From assembly GCA_039105265.1 (NCBI GenBank), contig JAPFFF010000013.1, positions 2,294,001-2,358,000 on the forward strand: a DNA stretch of 64,000 nt. Reading direction: 5' to 3'. The translations under genes were made by a program, and so were the position numbers. The notes below the pieces were generated by a model. The model ran no database searches and had not been told where the DNA came from. It worked only from the letters and a program-made list of their open reading frames with translations. Positions 51,549 through 62,613 of this stretch are shown piece by piece. Position 1 is the first letter of the stretch, and each line of letters begins with the position of its first letter. The DNA comes from Tritrichomonas musculus. Lineage: Eukaryota; Parabasalia; Tritrichomonadida; Tritrichomonadidae.

Positions 51549-52865
51549 TCATTTAAAAATATAATTTAAAATTATTTTTATATTCACAGAGGTTCTTTCA
51601 TCATTTAATAAAAGTTCAACAATGTCAGATCTATTTGCGAGGATTGCTTGAAATAATGCATTTGTTTCATAATTGCCAAAAGGTTCAGGAAATATTTTAT
51701 TAACATCGATATTTTTTTGTTTTAATAAAAGTTTAACAATTTCATAACTTCCTTCGTAAAAGGCAATAAGAAATGGAAATTGCTTTCCGTCATATGAATA
51801 AGTATTAATTTCTGATCTTAAAATGGATTCATTTACATCAATATATTGCATTAATTGTTCAGCAAGATATGAATAATCATATGCAAAAGCAGCAATGACA
51901 TCGGGATATATTTTATTTTCATTCATAACTGAATAATTGAATGATTTTATAATATCAAGACTTATATCTGAAAAATCGCCATCAAATAGATTTTCAATGA
52001 TGTATTTGCTGACAGCGTTGTGATGGCTTTTAATCGATTCTTTTAAGGAATGTAAACAAGAATCATATTTGACATTTTCTTGAATTATATGAAATACTTC
52101 GGCATTATTTGAATGAACTACATATTCATAAATATTCGCATACATTCTGGCCCCGTTGACTTTTAAGTATTGAAAAATTTGAATGGACCCATAGAAAGCT
52201 GCGTATTCAATTAATCTTGGATTTTTTCCGATTAAATATTCATTGGTTTCATATATCGATGGATAAATAATACTTTCTATTGAGATATTGTTTTTGTTGA
52301 GGTAAATAATGAAGTCATCAATCAAATCTTCCCGAATAATTTTACATATTGGATGATGATTTTCACCGATCGTTCTTCTTTCCTCAAAAAGTGGCAAATC
52401 TTCTTCGATTTCATCATTTGTGACTGTATTGAATGGCTTCATCTCTGTATAGAAATATTTATCATAATTATCTAATGATAATGATTTAATCGCATGATAA
52501 ATTGCTGAATCGAATGTTAAGATTTGTTCTTTGATTAAGAAAAGTAAGAGTCGTCTGTTGGGTATAAAAAAATATAGAATTGCTAAATTACTAAAGATAT
52601 TTTTAATTTGATCTTTGAAAAGTTTGAGAATTCTTTCTATTTTTGCAAAAAAATTGAGACCGCGGTTATGATTATTAGAAATATTAACTATTAAGTGAAG
52701 AAATTCAACTAATAATGGCTCTTTTTCTGATATATTAAATTTGGTGATATTATCTGTTAGCTTTTGGAAATTTTCTTCTGTATTATCATTATTTTCAATT
52801 AAATCAAGAATATTTTCTTGGAGTTGTTCCATTTCCGAGAAATATTTAAGAGAAACAGATTTCAT
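51549..52865 (-). CDS. DUF3447/ankyrin-repeat protein, N-terminal part
   Basis: 438 residues open. N-terminal helical region (1-130), then the DUF3447 signature (NPRLIEYAAFYGSIQIFQYL, SHHNAVSKYIIENLFDGDFS, VIAAFAYDYSYLAEQLMQY), then two contiguous ankyrin repeats (FPFLIAFYEGSYEIVKLLLK and NALFQAILANRSDIVELLLN). The frame stops soon after the second repeat, exactly where the module/spacer array begins, so the true protein probably continues to 47,423. Members of this family are numerous in trichomonads and are thought to be protein-interaction adaptors. A 24-bp hairpin sits directly 5' of the ATG. Confidence 0.8.
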   Translation of the reverse strand: MKSVSLKYFSEMEQLQENILDLIENNDNTEENFQKLTDNITKFNISEKEPLLVEFLHLIVNISNNHNRGLNFFAKIERILKLFKDQIKNIFSNLAILYFFIPNRRLLLFLIKEQILTFDSAIYHAIKSLSLDNYDKYFYTEMKPFNTVTNDEIEEDLPLFEERRTIGENHHPICKIIREDLIDDFIIYLNKNNISIESIIYPSIYETNEYLIGKNPRLIEYAAFYGSIQIFQYLKVNGARMYANIYEYVVHSNNAEVFHIIQENVKYDSCLHSLKESIKSHHNAVSKYIIENLFDGDFSDISLDIIKSFNYSVMNENKIYPDVIAAFAYDYSYLAEQLMQYIDVNESILRSEINTYSYDGKQFPFLIAFYEGSYEIVKLLLKQKNIDVNKIFPEPFGNYETNALFQAILANRSDIVELLLNDERTSVNIKIILNYIFK

Positions 52866-52879
52866 CTTTAGAATTTACC

Positions 52880-52930
52880 AGTTTGTGGAACCTACTTTTG
52901 AGCTTCGCTCAAAAAGTAGGTTCGACAAAC
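52880..52930. repeat. Hairpin directly upstream of the ankyrin gene start
   Basis: GTTTGTGGAACCTACTTTT-GAGC, a 3-base loop TTC, then the complement: 24 bp paired with one mismatch and one bulge. It is 15 bases from the ATG and would lie in the 5' leader or core promoter. Confidence 0.7.
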
Positions 52931-55900
52931 TTGATTTCTTTTCAATTTCACTTTTTGAATTCGCCTCTTCATTTGCTGTAGATTAGAAGCTACTTTTTCA
53001 ATTAAAATAATAAAAAACGGATATGACAAAAAAAAATTCTGAGAAATTAATTTTTTATTTATTTTCAAATTTAATTGTCGAAACTTCGGGAGATACACTT
53101 TGAAACCATTTAAAAGCAACTGTTGAGTAAATTGTATTTGATCATAGCCATTATTCTTGGCATTTGTTACGTCGAGGCGGTGCTCATCAGATATCAATAT
53201 CGGAATTCTGCTATCCAAAGAGGAAAAAAATTTGTTGATGGAAAAGAGATGTTTATATAAGACACTTTGATGTAGATTCCCGAATCACATGCAAATTCAT
53301 AGATCCTAACAGTTTTCTATAAAATTAAAACTTTTTGATGAATACAAAATCTCACTATCGATCAGAGTTGCAAGTTAATTTGAGACCATTTCTCAAAATT
53401 CAATAAAAATTGAGATAAATGGTCTCAAATAAATTGAATAAATTGAAATCGTTAAAATAACTTTCTTATAAAAAACGATACCATTATTTTATTAAGATAA
53501 AATATTCAATACAATATTCTTTATTTTGTATAGTAATAGAGAGTATTACTACTATATTCATTTTATTAAAGATATATTTTTATTTTAATTATAATTATAT
53601 ATAATTAATATTAAAATAAACATAGATTATTATTCTTTGCTTTATTCAAATCAAAATAAGCATTTTATCTTAGATTTATATATTAAAAAAATGTCTCTAT
53701 TTTATTATTATTTCTGCTATTGAATATTATATTTATTAATTCTATTTCAATTATAATATTTTAAATATATTTATTCATAATTAAGATATTAAAGAAATAA
53801 ATTTTTAATATTTTTAATAATATTCAATTTTCAATATACATGATGAAAATAATTAATTGAAATTCTAATCGTCCAACGAGTAAAATTAAGAGTTTTCTCT
53901 CAATATAATTTGAAAGAATTGAATCTATCGTTCGGATTTTTTTGCGAGGTTCGTTTTTGAGCAATGTAACGAATAAAATACAGATTTGTTAGATGATTAC
54001 TAATGAGTAATATGGATATTCTCTCAAAATTTAAAATTTGGAATAAAATAAAGAGTCTATTGCATAAATTTTTCTGATTTTTAAATTGTTTAATTCTTTG
54101 ATGAGAAAATAGGATATTTATATTATTTCGTATAAAATATACTTATTTGTTAAAAATATTTAACATAAACTTATTTTTATTCTTTAATTTCATTTTTATT
54201 ATTACATTAGAATTTAATAATATGTTTTTATATAATATATATGAAGTATCTATATTTATTATATTTTATCTAAAAGTTTATTTGATTGATTAATATGATT
54301 TTTTATAAGAAATATATAAAATATATTAAATAAAATATTCTCTCAATTGATTTGAATAAGCTCATAGAATCAGTCAGGCTGCTATCGATGATTTTCGCTT
54401 TTTCAAAATTATTTTCAATGGTTTATATAAAAATAATTTTTTTTTTTCACGTCTAATTCGCTGCGATTGATGTTCTGCAAATTTTTTGGAGATTAGAAAT
54501 AAAATGCTTCTTTCAAAAAGTGATAATTTCAAGCAACGATATTTTATAAACTATTGAAAAAAAAAATTACATTGAATGGTTTATAGGTGTCTTATCGTCT
54601 TTGATTAGACTTTATGTTATGTTATATATTTTAAAATAAAAGGGGAAAAAATTACAATAAAAAACAAACTCTTTACATTTTTAAACAGGGTTGTCGATCG
54701 ATGATGATAAATATCGATTATCGGTTCATTATCGATAGTCCGATAATATCGATAAAAATTTGTTCGATAACCAATAATTATCGATAAATACGTTAAGCAA
54801 AACCGCCGATATTTGGTCACTATCGGACGGTTACGGTTCGATATTCTCCGATATTTTATAATAAAATTTCCATACTTTTTTTTTACATTTTTGATTAAAA
54901 TTTGGAATTTTATATTTTTAATTGTACTTCAATAGTGCATGCTGAAATAAGCGAAATAAGGTCAGGGTGCATTATATGTCCAATATAATAATGAGAAGCT
55001 AAAAAATCAGGTTTTTGATTAATACATAAAAAGATTATTTTCAAAATTTTTAAAAAAGAACCAATTGGCCAACAAAAAAAGATTATGATTAAGAACAAAG
55101 TTATAAGACGATAATTTCCTCATATCTTCTCAGTATTAAATTATTTCCATATTTGCAAATTAACGAATCTTAATATGTAATGAAATATTAATGCAATGCT
55201 ACTAAAATAATTTGCGTTTTTTTTTATTAAAAGAATATCAAGTCTAAAAATATTTAGTGAAATGGAGAGTATTTTATTAATTTACAAAAAGTTATCGTGT
55301 TCACTTTTTGATAAATTTAATTTTTTTGCCAAAATAAAACTATCTTTATTGATTTTAAATTTTATACTTAAATATTATTAGAATTATAATATATTACTTA
55401 TCTTTTATTATAATAAAAGTTAATTTCCTATGAAATATAAAAAATCTTTTTTAATAATTTGATCATTTGTACATACAAGCTTTTTTATATGTCATTACGG
55501 ATAAGTTTTTTGAATCTGAATAAAATTATTTGCAAATAGATATTTTTTCTTGATCTATTCTAAAATTGTTGGAACTTTTTTGATTCATTATTGCAATTTA
55601 AAAAAAAATATTTGTTCAAAAATATCGCTACATTATGGATATATCATAATTATTAAAGGTCTAAACCCTTTCCAAATTGAATTAAAATATTTCAATGAGT
55701 TCTCACAAATATATAAATATATAAAAAATGAATCAATCAGAAATACAACACTATGAGTTTAGCTGGAATATGAATTTCTTTTATTATAATTATTTTGGAG
55801 GTACTTTTAAATAATTTTTATTGATAATGCTTATATATTTATTTATATATGCAGGATAAAATTTAAAACAAAATGAATTTGCATAAGTTATACCCTGGAA

Positions 55901-55952
55901 GCATGCCATCCAGTGGGATTTGAGTAATTGAAAGCTGAACTGAGATATTTAC
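52931..55952. other. AT-rich spacer with a hairpin and a TATCGATA-rich island
   Basis: No gene is supported; the frames at 52,892-53,218, 54,617-54,820, 54,910-55,098 and 55,550-55,756 show no domain or coding character. Two structures stand out: a hairpin ATTTGAGACCATTT...AAATGGTCTCAAAT at 53,378-53,430, and a dense cluster of ATCGAT/CGATA words at about 54,688-54,861. Confidence 0.4.
54688..54861. repeat. TATCGATA-word island
   Basis: About a dozen overlapping or closely spaced ATCGA/TCGAT/CGATA words in ~170 bases, in both orientations, in DNA where CG is otherwise rare. May be the remains of an inverted-repeat transposon end or a protein-binding array. Confidence 0.5.
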
Positions 55953-55961
55953 ATTATATAT

Positions 55962-56351
55962 GGGGAATCGTATTTTTCTACGCCACTTTTTGAAAACTTT
56001 TAAACTTTTTGAATACTTTTTTATATATTTTTTATTCAATTTATGCTAAATAATGCATAAATATTTAGTTCAAATGACTTCCCGATTCATCCAGCAATTC
56101 AAGGAGCCTGATTCGGCTTCGCGCAGCCCTGTGGTGATCACTGGTGCGTAAATTCCTGAAAAATTATGTAAAAATAAAAAAAAATTATATCAAAAAAAGC
56201 AAATAGTTATAATTTTAAAGAAAAATTTAAATTTACAATTTTTTTGGTTAATTTTCTTAACAGAGTAAGTTAAATTTCACCTTAAGATGGCGGTTTTTAA
56301 CTTTCCATGAATAACCATTCAAAAAGTGGCGTAGAAAAAAACGATTGTCCC
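55962..56351. mobile_element. MITE family 1, copy 1 (390 bp)
   Basis: Inverted ends GGGGAATCGTATTTTTCTAC and complement GGGACAATCGTTTTTTTCTA, continuing CGCCACTTTTTGAA, flanked by a perfect 9-bp duplication ATTATATAT (55,953-55,961 and 56,352-56,360). The interior has a GC-richer core (GATTCGGCTTCGCGCAGCC). No coding frame. An 8-9-base duplication suggests mobilisation by a Mutator- or hAT-type transposase. About 85-90% alike to the copy at 58,546. Confidence 0.85.
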
Positions 56352-56365
56352 ATTATATATCAAAA

Positions 56366-56367
<2 letters not shown>

Positions 56368-56419
<52 letters not shown>
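56368..56419. repeat. T52 homopolymer
   Basis: Uninterrupted run of 52 T immediately beyond the MITE, bracketed by CAAAAAG on both sides. Confidence 0.9.
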
Positions 56420-56544
56420 CAAAAAGTTCTTGTTTCATACAAAACAGGTTAAGATTATCATTCATCAGATATGTTCAAAAATGATCTGTTTTTAATGATA
56501 TTAATAATAAGCATTTTGCATATCTTTTTCAAATAAAAAAAACG

Positions 56545-56551
56545 TAAAAAA
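56545..56551 (-). terminator. RNA polymerase III terminator of tRNA-Lys
   Basis: A T run on the minus strand immediately after the discriminator base, the normal Pol III stop signal. Confidence 0.8.
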
Positions 56552-56626
56552 TGCTTCCGACGGGAGTTGAACCCGCAACCCTCGGATTAAAAGTCCGATG
56601 CATCTAACCAACTGAGCTACGAAAGC
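56552..56626 (-). tRNA. tRNA-Lys (anticodon TTT)
   Basis: The minus strand folds as a tRNA. The acceptor stem is GCTTTCG/CGGAAGC with discriminator A. The D arm is TAGCTCAGTTGGTTAGATGC, where the stem pairs if one T is bulged. The anticodon arm is TCGGA-CTTTTAA-TCCGA, reading TTT. The T arm is GCGGG-TTCAACT-CCCGT. CCA is not encoded, and a TTTTTT polymerase III terminator follows directly. A box (TAGCTCAGTTGG) and B box (GGTTCAACTCC) are internal. The bulged D stem is unusual but should be tolerated. Confidence 0.93.
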
Positions 56627-56802
56627 TTCACATTTATTTACCATGAAATAAAAATAATTTTTATGCCATGTTTACATTTATACTATTTGATATTTCAAAA
56701 TTCATCAAATATATCAGATAATTAGTATTAATTGTTTGTTTAAAGATTTTTTTGTTTTTCAAAATAAATAAATAAAAGATAAAATAGTATCATTTTATTA
56801 AA

Positions 56803-57699
56803 TCAAAGTCCGAAAAATGAGAATATTTTGCCTTTTCCATCTTCTTTCTTGTTATCTTCAACAGAAAGTTCAATTTTTTCTCCGTTCTTAAAATTATTAT
56901 TATAAATTTCGTTAATTGCTTTTCCAACATCTTCATTCATTTTTTCAACTTCTTCCATTGACATTTGGTGCCAATAAGGAGCCCATCCAACTGTCGCTCT
57001 TGCTGAATCAAGGAAAGTACTAATAGCCATGTTTTCAACAATTAATTTTTCAGCCATTGTTTGAACTCCCCATATAGGAATGTCAGCTATGATAACTTTG
57101 GTAACAATTGTCATTTCCCCTTTGTAATTTTCGATCCATTTTGGAGGTTTTGTGTCATCAAATCCTGTTGCATCGTATGTTTTAAGTTCATGAATATTCG
57201 CATCTTCATAAGAAAAGCCATTAAGGTCCCATTCTTTCTTTTCGGGAACAGGATCATTTAGAAGAATGTCAACATATTTGATTTCGCGGATTGCTAATTC
57301 TTCATCTGTCAATTCTGATCCATTTTCTGGGATTTCTTCAACGCTCGTGAATTTGTATTGATGAGTTTTAATGTTTACATTAAACTTATCCCCCAAAAAG
57401 TCGACAATGAACTTGCCTTTGCATTTTGGATAATATGTCCAAGAATCTTCACGAAATGCGCAAATTGAATCTGGAACAAGCCACTGGAGAAACTTGGGAA
57501 CTCTATTCTTACAATGATAAATGCGTGAAGCGTAAAATACTGGGCCTTCTTCACCTACATATGATTTGCTGTCAGCTAGTTCGACACATTCTCCTTCAGA
57601 AGCTCCAATTTCCATTCTATGATTGAACATGAATGTGTCTGCCTTAGGATATTGCTCAATTGAGATAGGGAGAATGATGCGATATTCGATGATTCTCAT
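56803..57699 (-). CDS. Phosphatidylinositol transfer protein (class I PITP-like)
   Basis: 298 residues. Starts IEYRIILPISIEQYPKADTF, equivalent to the conserved EYR.PLP.TVEEY opening of PITPs. Further matches are GEGPVFYASRIYHCKNRVPKF.W.VPDS, EDSWTYYPKCKGKF (the W.AYPY..T segment) and the C-terminal region with W..YKG and a DSARATVGWAPYWHQMSMEE motif (lid/C-terminal helix). These proteins carry one phosphatidylinositol or phosphatidylcholine between membranes in a START-like pocket. Length suits a single-domain class I protein. The C-terminal ~25 residues are charged. An Inr-like TCACTA lies five bases before the ATG. Confidence 0.9.
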   Translation of the reverse strand: MRIIEYRIILPISIEQYPKADTFMFNHRMEIGASEGECVELADSKSYVGEEGPVFYASRIYHCKNRVPKFLQWLVPDSICAFREDSWTYYPKCKGKFIVDFLGDKFNVNIKTHQYKFTSVEEIPENGSELTDEELAIREIKYVDILLNDPVPEKKEWDLNGFSYEDANIHELKTYDATGFDDTKPPKWIENYKGEMTIVTKVIIADIPIWGVQTMAEKLIVENMAISTFLDSARATVGWAPYWHQMSMEEVEKMNEDVGKAINEIYNNNFKNGEKIELSVEDNKKEDGKGKIFSFFGL

Positions 57700-57700
57700 T

Positions 57701-57706
57701 TAGTGA
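57701..57706 (-). promoter_or_regulatory. Inr-like motif of the PITP gene
   Basis: Minus strand TTCACTAAATG. The initiator core TCACTA overlaps the region just before the start codon, giving a very short leader, as is usual in trichomonads. Confidence 0.45.
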
Positions 57707-58537
57707 ATTTAATAAAATTTTTGAGTACGTTATTCCATTTGTTTAGGAGACTTTGTTTATTCAATTTTATATTTGTCAAAAAAATTATTTTTTAAATTAC
57801 CATGTAATTATGTGTATTTTTATTAATATTAATATTTTATAAATATTTATATTATTAGAAAAAGCATAAAAATAAATATAATAATATTTAACAATAAATT
57901 AATTAAGAAATATTTAATTTATTTTTTATTGGTTATTTAACTGACCAATAACATATAAAATATATTTATTTCATGAATTTTTATTTTTCGATTATTTTAA
58001 ATTTATAATTTAATTTATATAATATAATATAATATATATTTATATTTTTAAATATCAAATACATGAAATATTAATATAATAATTTATATATAATTTTTCA
58101 GAAAATATTTTTTTTCAGAGACTAAAGATACTGTTTTTGAATTAATATTTTTTTTAGCTGAAAATTCAAATATTATGATATTTAAATGATTTTCTATAGG
58201 TATTATATTAAAATAAATAGTCTATGCGCTATTAAACTATAAAAATAGTTTAAATTCAAAAAAATATCTGCTTACAGATTGAGAAAATTAATAAAAATGA
58301 ATCAAAATATCTAAAATTAAAAAAAATTCAGTCTTACTCCAAAAAATTCTTTCATTATGAACATATATTGATTAATATAATGTAGAAAGATGAAATAAAT
58401 TGTCGTTTGGAAAGAGAAGGTGTTTTTTTTTAATTTGTAATATGTATCTAATTTGAATTCAAAAAGTTAAAAAGTTTATTTAGGATTTTCTACCGAACTT
58501 CAAAAAGAAGAACTTTTTGAATAATATTTTACCGAAC
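57707..58537. other. AT-rich spacer
   Basis: No gene seen. GAACTTCAAAA is repeated at about 58,496 and 58,534, the second supplying the target site of the next MITE. Confidence 0.4.
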
Positions 58538-58545
58538 TTCAAAAT

Positions 58546-58895
58546 CGTGAATCGTATTTTTCTACACCACTTTTTGAAAACTTTTTAACTTTTTGAATAC
58601 TTTTTTATTCTTTTTTTATTCAATTTTTGCTAAATAATGCATAATTATATAGTTAAAATAGATTCCGGATTCATCCAGCAATTCAAGGAGCCCGATTCGG
58701 CTTCGCGCAGCCCCGTGGTGATTACTGGTGTGCATATTCCTGAAAAATTATGTAAAAATATAAAAATTCATATCAAAAAAAGCAAATAGTTATAATTTTA
58801 AGGTAAAAATTTAAATTTACGATTTTTTTGGTTAATTTTCTTAATAGAGTAAGTCAAATTTCACCTTAAGTGGTGTAGAAAAAAACGATTGTCCC
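58546..58895. mobile_element. MITE family 1, copy 2 (350 bp)
   Basis: Same orientation and core (GATTCGGCTTCGCGCAGCC) as the 55,962 copy, flanked by the 8-bp duplication TTCAAAAT (58,538-58,545 and 58,896-58,903). It is shorter because about 40 bases inside the right end are missing. Ends pair as CTACACCACTTTTTGAA / CTACACCACTT. Confidence 0.85.
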
Positions 58896-58903
58896 TTCAA
58901 AAT

Positions 58904-59544
58904 GATATAACTGCAAAACAAGCTAATTATTTTTAAAGTTAGCAAGAAAATAAATATTTTCCTATAGTAAACTTTATAAACAATACAGCTAAGATTAAGG
59001 ACATTTAAGAATATCCTGCGTTTGATTTATAAAATGTAATTAAATTAGATAAGCAATAACTTTATCATCATTTTAAGTATGTCTTAGTGAGTATTATGTA
59101 AATAGCACTGATTATCTTTAAATTTTTACAAGGAAGTTAACTTTAATTCGATAGTGAAGTAACTTTGGATATCATCCACATCTTATTTTGTAATTTTTGT
59201 ACTCATAGTATTGTAGTTAATGAAGTTTGAATGAAAACACTTGTCATCAGAATAAAAAAAGCTGAATCCGAGCAATCATTAGAGTATAATTCTAATTTCA
59301 TTTAAACTTCTTCAATTATTGAAGTTAACTGGTTATATACATATATCGATTCCTCTACAATATTTTTGGAAAATAAAGCTCAGAATTTCATCTTTCTACA
59401 TTATATTTGTATAAATATATTATCTTTTGCACAAGTTGAAAAGATTTCAAGGAGAGCAGTTTCATTCAAATATATTTACTGCCTTAATCAGTTTTAAAAG
59501 AAATAAGTTATTTTGGCTGATCTCTCTATAGATGTTTGACTTTG

Positions 59545-59583
<39 letters not shown>

Positions 59584-60176
59584 ACTAAAGTTGGTTAACA
59601 AAAAAATATTTTTGGACAAAAAAAATATTTTTATCTTGATTTGTATTGAAGATTATTTATTTTAATTATTTTATTAAAAATGTATAAATGTTTAAATATT
59701 TTTATTTTATCAATATAATTATTAAAATATCTAAATTTAAGGAGAAATTCGACAAATTTTCATTATTCAAATACAAATTTTGATAATGGTTTTCGTTCAT
59801 ATATTCAAATATTTTTTGGCTAAAAATAATAGAACTATTTTAAAAATTAAATTATTATATAATTTGAACAAAAAGATTTGCATATTATTCGAAAACTGGT
59901 AAGATAAAAACGATTTTTTATAAAAGGTAAAATTTCATTGTTTTCCATTTTCCTCGAGACAAAGATGGTTTTGCATTTTTATGTTTACAAAATATTATTT
60001 ATATATTAATTACCATTTTATTTTAATGATTTGAGCAGATAAGTATAGTTTATTTAACGAGATGTTTATAAAGTTTTAATATTTTTCTTTTCTAAACGGT
60101 CACCTTATATCCAGAGGTCTTCAAAATTTTAAAACAGTCGAGAAAGTCAAAAAATTTATTTTTTATTACTTTTACA
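58904..60176. other. AT-rich spacer
   Basis: Contains a T35 run at 59,548-59,582. Otherwise no feature is supported. The last 100 bases hold the promoter of the HAD gene; a TTTTATTACTTTTACAATG leader abuts the ATG. Confidence 0.4.
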
Positions 60177-60848
60177 ATGATACAGAGTGATCTTCATAGA
60201 ATAAATCCAAACCATCCAGTACTATTAATGGATTTTGATCAGACAATTAGAAACGGAGGAGGCACAAGTAATCGAATTATGAAAACATTATATAAAATTT
60301 TGGAAGAACGAGGAGTTGAACAAGAAAAGATTGAAGAAGTTAGTATTAAAACCAGAAGAGAAGGTCGGTTTGGCAGTTATAATTATATTCTTGGACTTTG
60401 TGATGACGATGTAGATAAATTCAATGAATTATGTGCTGAACTTTTTCCACGTGTTGATTATTCCAATGTTCATCGAGATATCAAACTATTGAAAGCTTTA
60501 AAGAAAGTATCTAAAAAGTATAATCTGTATATCTTCACGAATGCACATCGAATGCATGTTGATATATGTTGCAAAATATTGTTTGGCGTTGGTTTGAAAG
60601 ATCTTAATTTTATTAAATGTTTTGACATCACAGAAACATATGAAAATGGAAAATTCACGCGAAAACAAGATGAAGGTGGACTTGAAAAAGCATGTCAGAG
60701 AATCGGAGCAGATATGTCAGAATGCATTTTGATTGATGATAACAAATATATTATTAAATGTGCAAAATCAAAAGGAATGAGAGGAATTCGTATCAAAAAT
60801 AATAAATTGGAACTGATTCAAGTATTGAAGGTACTTAAAGAAATATAA
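60177..60848 (+). CDS. HAD-superfamily phosphatase, pyrimidine 5'-nucleotidase (SDT1)-like
   Basis: 223 residues. Motif I LLMDFDQTIRN (catalytic Asp19 and Asp21), motif II IFTNAHR (about 118-124), a Lys-containing motif III region (TRKQDEGGLEKACQRIG) and motif IV CILIDDNKYIIKCAKSKGMR. The helical cap after motif I is the short type found in SDT1-like nucleotidases (KFNELCAELFPRVDYSNVH). It is expected to dephosphorylate a small phosphomonoester, probably a nucleotide, in the cytosol. The exact substrate is not decided by the sequence. The gene is compact, without signal or membrane segments, and isolated. Confidence 0.88.
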   Translation: MIQSDLHRINPNHPVLLMDFDQTIRNGGGTSNRIMKTLYKILEERGVEQEKIEEVSIKTRREGRFGSYNYILGLCDDDVDKFNELCAELFPRVDYSNVHRDIKLLKALKKVSKKYNLYIFTNAHRMHVDICCKILFGVGLKDLNFIKCFDITETYENGKFTRKQDEGGLEKACQRIGADMSECILIDDNKYIIKCAKSKGMRGIRIKNNKLELIQVLKVLKEI

Positions 60849-62613
60849 AAAAAAGATATTAAAAAAAAAATTTAAGCAAAATAAAGTTTTTGTTTTAGGT
60901 GTGGAAATTTATCCTTAAAACAAAATTTTACTGCTGTAAAATATATAAACCTTTCAAAATACAAAAATCTTATAGAAAATAAATTCAATGGTGGCTTTTT
61001 CGGAAAAAGTTTAGGTCAATTTGCACATTTTTTCTCCTAAACGATCAAGACGAATATCCAATTTAATACGTTATTGTAGAAAATAAATTCAATGGTTGCT
61101 CTTTCGGAAAAAGTTTAGATAGTTTAGAAATTAAATATTTTTATGATTGAAATATTTTTTTATAATTTTGGTCTTAGATTTATGTTATTTATTTCATTTT
61201 TACAGGAAGGAAATAATTTCACAAAAAAATTGAATAAAATAATTATTTCAGAAAAAGTTGAAATATAAAATAATTATTTTAGATTAAATTAATTTAAATT
61301 TATTTTATTCAGTAAACATTTATTTTTATATATTTATCTCTATTTATTATTTTATTTATAACTATATATTATTTAACTATTGTTACATGTTAAATATTAT
61401 ATGCATCAATAAATATTATAAAAATTAAAAAAACCAAAAATTATATATTGAATTGATCTTTCAAATATTCTCAAATAGAAAAAATATTTTTAAACTTTTT
61501 CATAAATTATTTTTTTTATTATAATAAGATTATATCTATCTTTCTATGATTTATTTATATAATATTATTCTATTTAAATATCTATAATATAAATATATAA
61601 ATATATTCATAAAAATCATTTGATAATATTTTTCCTAATAAAGTTTTTAACATAAAAAAAAATTAAATATATTTTTTTTAATTTTAAAAGAATTAATATT
61701 ACAGTAAATATTTCCTTAAATAATTTAATATTGACATTTAAATAATATATAATTTATATAAACACAGAAAAATGAATAATATATGCAAATAATATTATTA
61801 ATAAGAAGGTTTATGTATGATATAAAATCATAATGTCTTTCACAAAAAGTTATATAATTCTGATAATAAAATAAATATCATAAAAAGTTTTATATTATTA
61901 ATTCTTTTTGTATCTCATGAAATATTAGAAAAATATTAAATATATATTTAAATATAAATTAATAAATGAATATAAATTTATATATATTTAAAAATAAGTT
62001 ATATAATCTTTTTTTAAAGAGATTTTCTTAATAATTATTTTGAAAATCAGATTTTTTTGAGATCTAAATATAAAAATAATTACTATTATATTTATTTATT
62101 TATTGTATTGTATTTAAAATAAAATTTAAATTTTTAAAATTAATAATTGTTGCTTTTGAGAAAGCTCATTGAATTTTTTCTTCAGAATTATCAAGTACAC
62201 CCTTAAATGGCTCTAATTTCATGTCTAACGATTTTAGACGAATATTAATTGATCCATTAAGCTGGAAATAATCAGTTATTTATGTATGTATACTTTGTTT
62301 TTACTCTTTTTGATTTTTCCCTTTAAATAAAGCAAAACCAAATCCATGCATTTTTATTTTTTTGAAATTATTAAATTTTCATTCTTTCTAGAAGTTCTTT
62401 TGATGAAAATAAAATTCAGATTATTTTACGAACAAGTGCTTATTTGGTTAGTTACTATTTTATTTTGTGATCATATAAAATGCTTTTTTTTTGGATCATT
62501 TTGAATGGTCTTTCAATTAATTTGAATAGCTCTCCCAAAATATTCTATACGAATACAATTTTTTTTCTATAACTCTCTCAATCAAAAGCATATCCAACTA
62601 CTAGACCTTGAAA
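60849..62613. other. AT-rich spacer with short direct and dispersed repeats
   Basis: TAGAAAATAAATTCAATGG(T)... about 45 bases long is directly repeated at about 60,972-61,016 and 61,077-61,121. TAGGTGTGGAAATTTATCCT followed by TAAAACAAAA at about 60,896 recurs near-identically at 63,625 and inverted at about 63,487. No gene is supported. Confidence 0.45.

Noticed and set aside
56307-56495. 62-residue frame with a poly-Phe stretch
   Set aside because: It is only the T52 homopolymer read as codons.
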